Below are positions 1-5,254 of a DNA stretch of 40,275 nucleotides, one piece after another. The translations under genes and the position numbers were made by a program. This DNA is from Bordetella parapertussis. GTDB taxonomy: Bacteria; Pseudomonadota; Gammaproteobacteria; Burkholderiales; SG8-39. The notes under the pieces were generated by a model. The model was not told the DNA's origin, searched no databases, and saw only the letters and a list, made by a program, of their open reading frames with translations. Location of the stretch: the NCBI GenBank assembly GCA_945897475.1, contig CAMDFL010000023.1, forward strand, positions 1-40,275, in the 5' to 3' direction. Position 1 is the first letter of the stretch. Every line of letters begins with the position of its first letter.

Positions 1-389
1 TACCGGTCTTCAGCAGCGCCGCATTCCACTTTGTCACAACCAGGTGCGCAGTGTTTCTTCGGCGCGATTTGCGGCATTGGGCCGATTACTTCGCTCACAA
101 TGCTGTGATCCAGACGATGATTCCGGCCGTGCTTGTCTGGCAGAAATTCTCCGCTATCGAGAATAAGCTGACGCAATCGATAAAAGGTATCCCAATCGGG
201 CAGTGCCAGTGCAAGATCCGCGTCGAATGTCGCACGTAGCGGATCGATGTTGTATATCTCGGTCAGTATCCAATCTCTGGCCAAGGCACCCGCCAAGAAC
301 CAATCGACCCCCTCCTTGCTTGCCGATGTTGAGATGATCCTGAAGGCTCTCCTGTGAACCGGATCAATCTTTTCTGTCAGATCATGCAA
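1..389 (-). CDS. AbiEii-like nucleotidyltransferase (toxin), 3' part outside window
   Basis: The frame is open from a TTG at 389-387 to the window edge, about 129 codons. The TTG overlaps the last codons of the upstream AbiEi-like gene, the usual coupling of this pair; an ATG at 385-383 is followed at once by a stop. Visible residues include LHDLTEKIDPVHRRAF, FLAGALARDWIL and DADLALALPDWDTF, which match the start of AbiEii/AbiGii nucleotidyltransferases (GxxARD region followed by a D-x-D-like acidic motif). In this family AbiEii is the toxin of a type IV toxin-antitoxin pair. After about residue 95, near nt 105, the sequence no longer resembles the family in any of the three frames. The gene may therefore be disrupted there, or it may be a divergent member. 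Confidence 0.6.
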   Translation of the reverse strand, partial: MHDLTEKIDPVHRRAFRIISTSASKEGVDWFLAGALARDWILTEIYNIDPLRATFDADLALALPDWDTFYRLRQLILDSGEFLPDKHGRNHRLDHSIVSEVIGPMPQIAPKKHCAPGCDKVECGAAEDR

Positions 390-1416
390 GGTGGTTTTCC
401 AGAATCTTCTGGGCGGTCTCAATTGCTCTTGGATCCCCTGTCGCCATCAGGTCCGCATAGACAAGCAATGGCGGCACGTTATCTCCTTCGCCCTCATTGG
501 CAGGAAAATCCCAAAAGGGTTCAACGATTCTGACCTCTCCCTTGGGATCGGCACGCATCCGGTGCGCTTGCAGGAGCGTAACAAGGTTTGCTCTGGTGTA
601 AATCGTAATTTCCACCGGCTTCAGATACCCCGTGAGCCGAAAAGCGGCAACGTCCCCTCCCCAGAAGGCACCAAGCGGTTTCAGCTCGACGTTTTTCCAC
701 CAATCCCGATTCTCTGCATGGTAGCGGCGCACTTTGTAACGCGGCACAACCCGCAGTGCATATGCGCCTACCCAGTCCTCAATCAATTTGGGGCGGCCGC
801 GCAGATCATTTCTGCCCGCCGCCAGATTAACGAGGTACCCCATTTCCTTGAGCCGCTCCATGAGCTCCCCGACCGTACCGAGAGCCACACCCGCTGCCTT
901 GGCAATTTCCCGGTAAGGCCGGTTTAAGTACTCTGGCCGGGCGAGCAATACAAACAATACCTTCAGCCCGGCAGGATTAAACACTGTCGCCCCTTTGGGA
1001 CGGACGTGTAGCGCCCAGTCCGCAGGGGGCTCGGCACCGGCCACCCGTAAAAAAATGCCCGGGTCAGCGATGTAAGCATTTCCCACCGTGTCCAGAAACC
1101 GGATACCCGCACCCTGAAGCTGATCAGCAAGTTTCTTATTTAAATACTTTGTAATCAATAACTTACCATCTAACTCAACGCGCTTTCCGAGAAGCTTGAC
1201 CAACACGACCTGCGTGACAACCGGAATCGGATGAAAAGCATAAACGTAGTCTTTACGCCCCCCTTTGAGTCTTAACCGTAGTTGCGGTAGTTCGGCAATG
1301 GGGTCTCCGCCTTCAACCCGTAGCGTAATTTGCCCCTGGGCATGCCGACCGAGGGCCTCGCACGCCTGCTCAATGAGTGCCTTCGCATCTCCAAGATCGA
1401 CTGCTACTTCGTTCAC
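382..1416 (-). CDS. AbiEi-like antitoxin / transcriptional regulator (type IV TA)
   Basis: The protein has about 344 residues and resembles AbiEi-family antitoxins (COG4861-like). A winged-helix segment (YREIAKAAGVALGTVGELMERLKEMGYL) lies in the middle, followed by a C-terminal region with GRPKLIEDWVGAY and AFWGGDVAAFRLTGYLKP motifs. AbiEi proteins repress their own promoter and counter the AbiEii nucleotidyltransferase, and the downstream overlapping gene fits that partner. The start is chosen as GTG at 1416 because GAGAGG lies 5 nt upstream (1427-1422). A TTG at 1446 in the same frame has no visible ribosome binding site. An 11-bp inverted repeat upstream could be the operator. The family call is from motif memory only. 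Confidence 0.7.
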   Translation of the reverse strand: MNEVAVDLGDAKALIEQACEALGRHAQGQITLRVEGGDPIAELPQLRLRLKGGRKDYVYAFHPIPVVTQVVLVKLLGKRVELDGKLLITKYLNKKLADQLQGAGIRFLDTVGNAYIADPGIFLRVAGAEPPADWALHVRPKGATVFNPAGLKVLFVLLARPEYLNRPYREIAKAAGVALGTVGELMERLKEMGYLVNLAAGRNDLRGRPKLIEDWVGAYALRVVPRYKVRRYHAENRDWWKNVELKPLGAFWGGDVAAFRLTGYLKPVEITIYTRANLVTLLQAHRMRADPKGEVRIVEPFWDFPANEGEGDNVPPLLVYADLMATGDPRAIETAQKILENHLA

Positions 1417-1487
1417 CGAAACCTCTCGTCCAATAAATTTGAACAACAGAATAATTTGAACACAAGATCAACATCACCGCATATCAA

Positions 1488-1523
1488 TGTTCATTATTAT
1501 CTATCGTTCATCAATAATGAACA
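1488..1523. promoter_or_regulatory. Inverted-repeat operator candidate for the AbiEi-like regulator
   Basis: TGTTCATTATT (1488-1498) and AATAATGAACA (1513-1523) are perfect 11-bp inverted repeats 14 nt apart, in an AT-rich stretch upstream of the abiEi-like start. Extra GTTCA/TGAAC half-sites occur at 1506-1510 and around 1534-1539 and 1439-1444. AbiEi antitoxins are known to autoregulate by binding inverted repeats in their promoter. That this is such a site is inference. Confidence 0.5.
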
Positions 1524-1753
1524 ATAAATAAAATTGAACGAAATCCTGACAAAAACCGCTGATCCCTCTAGGCAAATGGGGCACGAACATCGGATGAGCG
1601 AATGTTTCGAAACCCGTTTCCAATCTATAAAAATCATAACAATCAATCACCTTTAACCTTTCCATGGGGCAGTTGCGCCTCTTAACGAGCAAGAGATTTG
1701 AGAAATATCCAACGGATCTGTCCGTTGGAACGCATCTGATGTCGCTGATCCGG

Positions 1754-1866
1754 GATCCTTTTGAGCGGATATTCCGAGGACAAATCGACATTAGTGTCGA
1801 TTTGTCCCGGCGCGATCCTCCCTGTTTGGGGGGATATTGGGGGGGCAATCTGACATCGATGTCAGA
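1754..1866. repeat. Left flank of the palindrome array (variant repeat class)
   Basis: A variant conserved block (GATCCTTTTGAGCGGATATT, then CCGAG) occupies 1754-1778. A 30-bp palindrome follows (1778-1807, 13-bp arms GGACAAATCGACA / TGTCGATTTGTCC around TTAG), then a block ending GGGGGGATATTGGGGGGG, then the 18-bp perfect palindrome TCTGACATCGATGTCAGA (1849-1866). A close relative of the first block recurs at 2317-2343. Confidence 0.7.
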
Positions 1867-1872
1867 CTGTCC

Positions 1873-2235
1873 GGCGGAGTCACCCTATTTTTGGGGGGCA
1901 CTCCAAGCACTTTTCTAGGGGTGCGTTACACCCCTACGGCGGAGTCATCCTACTTTTGGGGGGCACTCCAAGAACCCGTCGGACATGTCCGACGACCTGC
2001 CAGGAGGAGTCACCCTATTTTTGAGGGGGCACTCCAAGTGTTAACCGTTAACATTTGCTCTATCCTATGGCGGAGTCACCCTACTTTTGAGGGGGCACTC
2101 CAAGCATGCACCGTGTGAGATGTCACACGCAGTCGGCGGAGTCACCCTATTTTGGGGGGGCACTCCAAGACGGGTTTTGGGTGGACATTTTGCCCACTCG
2201 GTGGAGTCTCCCTGTTTTTGGGGGGATATTCGGAG
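1873..2235. repeat. Regular core of the array: six 35-36 bp repeats with exact 30-bp slots
   Basis: Repeats lie at 1873-1907, 1938-1972, 2003-2038, 2069-2104, 2135-2169 and 2200-2235. The five intervening slots (1908-1937, 1973-2002, 2039-2068, 2105-2134, 2170-2199) are each exactly 30 bp. The repeat begins GGCGGAGTCACCC, has a T-run, then a G-run, and ends CACTCCAAG. GGAGT/ACTCC and CCCT/AGGG make it an imperfect hairpin itself. The sixth repeat has a changed right half ending GGATATTCGGAG. Each slot contains its own palindrome: 8-bp arms TAGGGGTG/CACCCCTA, CGTCGGACATGTCCGACG, TGTTAACCGTTAACA, CGTGTGA/TCACACG, and an imperfect GTGGACA/TGCCCAC. The geometry imitates a CRISPR array, but palindromic slots argue against that. 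Confidence 0.85.
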
Positions 2236-2398
2236 CTGTAAAGCGACACCGGTGTCGCTTTGAGGGGGTATTTGGAGAGCGTTGGACATTGACCAACTCC
2301 AGACCTGCCCGGAACCGATCTCTTTTTGAGTGGATATTCCGAGCAAAACAAACGGGGTTAACCGTTACCCCCCCTTTTTTGACGTGGATATGTGAGAG
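2236..2398. repeat. Degenerate middle part of the palindrome array
   Basis: It contains the perfect 22-bp palindrome at 2240-2261 (arms AAAGCGACACC / GGTGTCGCTTT), a partial right-half repeat (GAGGGGGTATTTGGAG), an imperfect palindrome at 2281-2297, the variant block at 2317-2343, a GTTAAC-type palindrome at 2354-2371 and another right-half relative (GACGTGGATATGTGAGAG). The 65-66 bp periodicity is lost here. Confidence 0.65.
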
Positions 2399-2409
2399 TT
2401 AAACCTACA

Positions 2410-2467
2410 GGACAAATAAACATCGATGTCTATTTGTCCACCCCGAAGCCAGTGCCCCGAGCAGCGC
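2410..2467. repeat. Palindrome plus tail module, copy 1
   Basis: A 30-bp palindrome with one mismatched pair (2410-2439, arm start GGACAAATA) is followed by the tail ACCCCGAAGCC and then GTGCCCCGAGCAGC. A second copy starts exactly 200 bp downstream. Confidence 0.75.
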
Positions 2468-2528
2468 TGAGTGCGTATTTCACGTCATCGTGACCGGTGA
2501 TTTCGCCGTATCGTGACCGCCGTTTCGC

Positions 2529-2564
2529 GGCGGAGTCACCCTCTTTTTGAGGGCACACTCCAAG
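2529..2564. repeat. Isolated seventh copy of the array repeat
   Basis: This 36-bp copy begins GGCGGAGTCACCC and ends CACTCCAAG. Its centre is a perfect hairpin, CCCTC-TTTTT-GAGGG, showing that the repeat unit itself is hairpin-forming. It overlaps the palindrome 2517-2533 (CCGCCG/CGGCGG) and is followed directly by the palindrome at 2565. Confidence 0.75.
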
Positions 2565-2593
2565 AAAAGTGAGACAAAATGTCTCACTTTTTT
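2565..2593. terminator. Terminator-like hairpin inside the array
   Basis: AAAAGTGAGACA / TGTCTCACTTTT are perfect 12-bp arms around AAA, followed by further T residues. It would serve as a bidirectional intrinsic terminator if the region is transcribed. Its stem also belongs to the GACA...TGTC family of array palindromes, so the resemblance may be incidental. Confidence 0.4.
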
Positions 2594-2609
2594 AGGTGGA
2601 TTTCCGACG

Positions 2610-2667
2610 GAACAAATGGACATTGATGTCCATTTGTTCACCCCGAAACCTGTGCCCAGAGCAGCAA
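2610..2667. repeat. Palindrome plus tail module, copy 2
   Basis: A perfect 30-bp palindrome (14-bp arms GAACAAATGGACAT / ATGTCCATTTGTTC around TG) is followed by ACCCCGAAACC and GTGCCCAGAGCAGC, matching the tail of copy 1. Arm bases that differ from copy 1 are changed on both sides. Confidence 0.75.
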
Positions 2668-2858
2668 GGAACCTCCCGCTGACCGCCTTTAGCGGACGGA
2701 TTCCCGGGAACCCGCGCCACCGTCTTTAGGGGGGCCGATAGACGCCTATTGGGGCATACCAAGGCGATGGAGTATCACAAGTTTGATATGAGTAGCAGGC
2801 TGTGTTAACCCGTTAACACGAAGTATGTTATTGTTTTATATAGTTTTTTCGCATTTCA

Positions 2859-3001
2859 CTGATAGTCAAATCGAACCCGAACTGAACGTATGGAGGGCGC
2901 TTAAATTCTCGAATTGGTCATGTTTTGGATTTTTGAAAAGCGTACATCATCGATTATGTTCAAATCCTGTGTTTGCCGATGCCCGATCCCGGGGTTAATG
3001 G
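2859..3001. mobile_element. IS91-like end repeat, copy 1
   Basis: It begins CTGATAGTCAAATCGAACCC and includes ACATCATCGATTATG. It is near-identical to 37295-37438 over about 140 bp and to 39917-40018 over about 100 bp. The third copy directly abuts the stop codon of an IS91-like transposase, so this is read as a solo end or remnant of that element family. All three copies share one orientation. No transposase is left at this copy. Confidence 0.6.
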
Positions 3002-3235
3002 GTAAGGCCTTGATGCGATGGTCCCACTATTACCGCTTCGAAGCCCTCGAATGAGCGCCATGGTCGGGTTCCAACTGTCGAATCGAGGTCTGGCATAGAG
3101 GGTTAGAGCCGGCCAATCTTCCATGACGTATGGTTGGCTTGGTGGCTAAAGTGCTTTTCCACCCCCATCTTTGTATTCCCACCCGGGCCTGCTTCGGCGG
3201 CCCCGCAGACTTGTCAGGAGATCAGCATTGCCAAA
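3002..3235. other. Leader region of the first dapA-like gene, no gene seen
   Basis: No gene was recognised. It holds the ribosome binding site AGGAG at 3216-3220. An open frame upstream of the dapA-like gene (from 3134) has no family similarity and is not taken as coding. Confidence 0.5.
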
Positions 3236-4168
3236 ATGCGCGTCGAGGGCTCGTTCGTGGCAACCATCACCCCGTTCAACGAGAACGGCTCGGTCGATTT
3301 TGGCGCCTTCCGCACCCTGCTCAAATTCCAGGAGGATCACGGCAGCGTTGCCGTGCTGTTCATGGGCTCGACCGGCGAGCCCTCGTTGCTCCTGCCCGAG
3401 GAGAAAAAACAGCTGGTGGTCGAGACCGCGAAAATGAAAACCGGGAAGGTGAAATTCTTCTACGGCTGCACCGGCAACACCCCCGACCAGGTCATCGATA
3501 ACGTCAAGTGGGTGAAGGCCAACGGCAGCGACGGCGCAATCATCGCGGCACCGCCCTATATCTGCGCAGCGGAAGACGATATCGAGCGCTTCTATTTCGA
3601 CGTGGCCGACGCCACCGATCTGCCTTTGGGCATTTATAACAATCCGCCGCGCGTAAAGACCGATCTGCACTGGGATCACCTGCTGCGCATTTTCAAGCAC
3701 CCGAATTTCGTCATCCACAAGGAATCCACCAAGCCCGTGTGCCACGTGGCGCAGATTCTTGCAGCGCGGCCCGATGTCACGGTGATGTGCTGCGATGCGC
3801 CCGCGCTGGGATTGGTGGTGCCGACCATGAGCCTGGGCGGCCATGGCACCGCCAACATGGGCGGAAACCTGATCCCCGCCGAAATGGCGACCATCTCGAC
3901 ACCCTGGAAGTCCTACCAGGATGCGGAGAACTTCAAGAAAACTTACCCGGCGATGCTGCCGCTCCTGCACTACAACTATTCGGCGATCAATCCGGTGGCG
4001 GTAAAGAGCCTGATGCGCGCGCTCGGGCTTACGGTCGGTGCGCTACGCAAACCGCTGCGCAATCTGGAGGGCGAAGCCCTATCCAAGGGTGTGCGCATCG
4101 TGCAGGAACTTGGTCTTGACAAGAAGTACGGCTACGCGGTGCAGGCCAAGCTGGCCAAGGTGGCCTGA
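3236..4168 (+). CDS. Dihydrodipicolinate synthase-family aldolase/lyase (DapA-like), copy 1
   Basis: The protein has 310 residues and the DapA/NAL (class I aldolase) fold signature. GSTGE is at 44-48, the catalytic tyrosine in GIYNNPP is Tyr134, and the Schiff-base lysine in VIHKES is Lys162, close to the E. coli DapA numbering. The family forms or splits C-C bonds using pyruvate or related oxo acids. Members placed beside Bug binding proteins are usually catabolic rather than lysine-biosynthetic, and the Bug gene follows after 81 bp. It closely resembles the copy at 28536-29477. Start problem: the paralog's ATG-GCC-AAA is ATT-GCC-AAA here (3227), and the first ATG is codon 4 of that frame, 15 nt from AGGAG. 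The true start is either ATT 3227 or ATG 3236. Confidence 0.88.
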   Translation: MRVEGSFVATITPFNENGSVDFGAFRTLLKFQEDHGSVAVLFMGSTGEPSLLLPEEKKQLVVETAKMKTGKVKFFYGCTGNTPDQVIDNVKWVKANGSDGAIIAAPPYICAAEDDIERFYFDVADATDLPLGIYNNPPRVKTDLHWDHLLRIFKHPNFVIHKESTKPVCHVAQILAARPDVTVMCCDAPALGLVVPTMSLGGHGTANMGGNLIPAEMATISTPWKSYQDAENFKKTYPAMLPLLHYNYSAINPVAVKSLMRALGLTVGALRKPLRNLEGEALSKGVRIVQELGLDKKYGYAVQAKLAKVA

Positions 4169-4249
4169 GACGCGGCAAAGGACAGCAACACGCTTGTGAT
4201 CCTTGTCGTCCTTTTATATGGACCGGCCATGAAACACGGGGTACACCGC

Positions 4250-5218
4250 ATGAAACACCTGGCACGACGCGTCCTTCTTCCCGCCACGATTGTCATGGCA
4301 TCGCTGGCGCACGCGCAAAGCTATCCCGCCAAGGCGGTACAAATCGTCGTCCCCTTTCCGCCCCGCGTCACGGTGGATGTGGTTGCGCGAATCGTGGCGC
4401 AAGGCCTCACCGAACAGATGGGGCAAACCGTCAGGGTGGAAAACAAGGCCGGCGCCAACGGCATCATCGGCAGCGATTTTGTGGCGAAGTCCGCGCCCGA
4501 CGGCTACACGCTGCTGGTGCAGGCGTCGATATTCGTGATCAACCCGCTGTTCCTGCCGGATGTGCCTTACAACGTGCAGAAGAATTTCACGCCCTTGTCC
4601 AATCTGGGTTCGGGGCCACTCTTGATGGTTGCCAATCCGAAGGTGCAGGCCGGCAATCTGCGCGAATTCGTCGCGCTCGCCAAGGCCGATATCACGAAAT
4701 ACATCTTCGCCACCTCCGGCCTGGGCTCGGCCGGACACCTGGCCGAGGAGACCGTCAAGCGGCAATTCGGAATCCCTGATTTGCTCATCGTCGCCTACAA
4801 AGGCACCGCGCCGACACTGACCGATCTCATGGGCGGGCAGGTGAGCGTGATGATCGATGCCATGCCCTCGGCCTATCCGCATGTCAAGTCGGGCAAGCTC
4901 AAGCCGCTGGCGGTGAGCAGCCTCAAGCGCGTTGCCTTCCTGCCCGAGGTGCCCACGCTGGCGGAGTCGGGGCTGCCCGGTTTTGAAATGGTTTCCTGGT
5001 ACGGGCTTTGGGGTCCGTCGGGACTGCCTCGGGACATCGCGGCAAAATTGTCTCTCGAAGCGGCTCGATCAGTGCGCACGCCTTTGGCGACCGAGCGGCT
5101 CGGGGCGCAGGCGTTTGACGTGGTCGGTTCCAGCTCCGAGCAATTCGCCTCCTATATTCAGGAGGAAATCGTGCGCTACGCCAGGATCGTCAAGGAAGCC
5201 AATATCAAGGCGGAGTAG
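4250..5218 (+). CDS. Bug/TctC-family periplasmic substrate-binding protein 1
   Basis: The protein has 322 residues with a signal peptide (MKHLARRVLLPATIVMASLAHAQ) and a Bug-type fold: SYPAKAVQIVVPF at the start, DGYTLLVQ and TDLMGGQVSVMID in the middle, EEIVRYARIVKEANIKAE at the end. Bug proteins bind carboxylates or other small organic acids and may deliver them to TctAB-type permeases or act as sensors; no TctA/TctB gene is in the window. ATG 4250 is chosen because it gives a clean signal peptide; ATG 4229 is also in frame. It is closely related to the Bug protein at 27498-28466, which has the same dapA-like neighbour. The conserved PPGG of the first binding loop is PPRV here, which may affect ligand binding. 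Confidence 0.88.
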   Translation: MKHLARRVLLPATIVMASLAHAQSYPAKAVQIVVPFPPRVTVDVVARIVAQGLTEQMGQTVRVENKAGANGIIGSDFVAKSAPDGYTLLVQASIFVINPLFLPDVPYNVQKNFTPLSNLGSGPLLMVANPKVQAGNLREFVALAKADITKYIFATSGLGSAGHLAEETVKRQFGIPDLLIVAYKGTAPTLTDLMGGQVSVMIDAMPSAYPHVKSGKLKPLAVSSLKRVAFLPEVPTLAESGLPGFEMVSWYGLWGPSGLPRDIAAKLSLEAARSVRTPLATERLGAQAFDVVGSSSEQFASYIQEEIVRYARIVKEANIKAE

Positions 5219-5221
5219 CCG

Positions 5222-5245
5222 GCTGCCGCGCCATTCGGCGGCAGC
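5222..5245. terminator. Hairpin between convergent genes
   Basis: GCTGCCGC (5222-5229) and GCGGCAGC (5238-5245) are perfect 8-bp arms with an 8-nt loop. They lie between the stop of the Bug gene on the plus strand and the stop of the ThDP enzyme on the minus strand. There is no T-tract, so termination is plausible but unproven. Confidence 0.45.
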
Positions 5246-5254
5246 GCCGCGTTC

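Larger units (their letters stand above)
1709..2819. repeat. Chain of about 16 different palindromes separated by conserved G/T-rich repeats
   Basis: This gene-free stretch holds palindromes at 1709-1728, 1778-1807, 1849-1866, 1916-1936, 1977-1994, 2039-2053, 2112-2129, 2181-2197, 2240-2261, 2281-2297, 2354-2371, 2410-2439, 2517-2533, 2565-2591, 2610-2639 and 2802-2819. Most have perfect arms of 6-14 bp; 2181, 2281 and 2410 have one mismatched pair and 2354 has one indel. The arm sequences differ from one palindrome to the next, but both arms change together. Many share an inner GACA...TGTC core; three are built on GTTAAC (2039, 2354, 2802). Between them run conserved blocks starting GGCGGAGTCACCC and ending CACTCCAAG, or related ones ending GGATATTCCGAG. 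Short open frames here only reflect the repeats (SHPIFEGALQ-like peptides) and lack ribosome binding sites. Function unknown. Confidence 0.85.

Noticed and set aside
1873-2235. True CRISPR array
   Set aside because: Repeat and slot lengths fit, but every slot is a palindrome, the repeats vary, and there are no cas genes in the window.
1837-2402. Open frames on both strands in the repeat array, with recurring SHPIFEGALQ-like peptides
   Set aside because: They simply translate the DNA repeats, lack ribosome binding sites and resemble no protein family.
1709-2819. Integron attC array or TIGR-type guide array
   Set aside because: No cassettes, integrase or Tas/Nop-like gene, and no attC core sites or box C/D motifs were recognised.
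3134-3235. N-terminal extension of the first dapA-like protein
   Set aside because: No similarity to the family or to the paralog, whose start aligns with 3227-3236.
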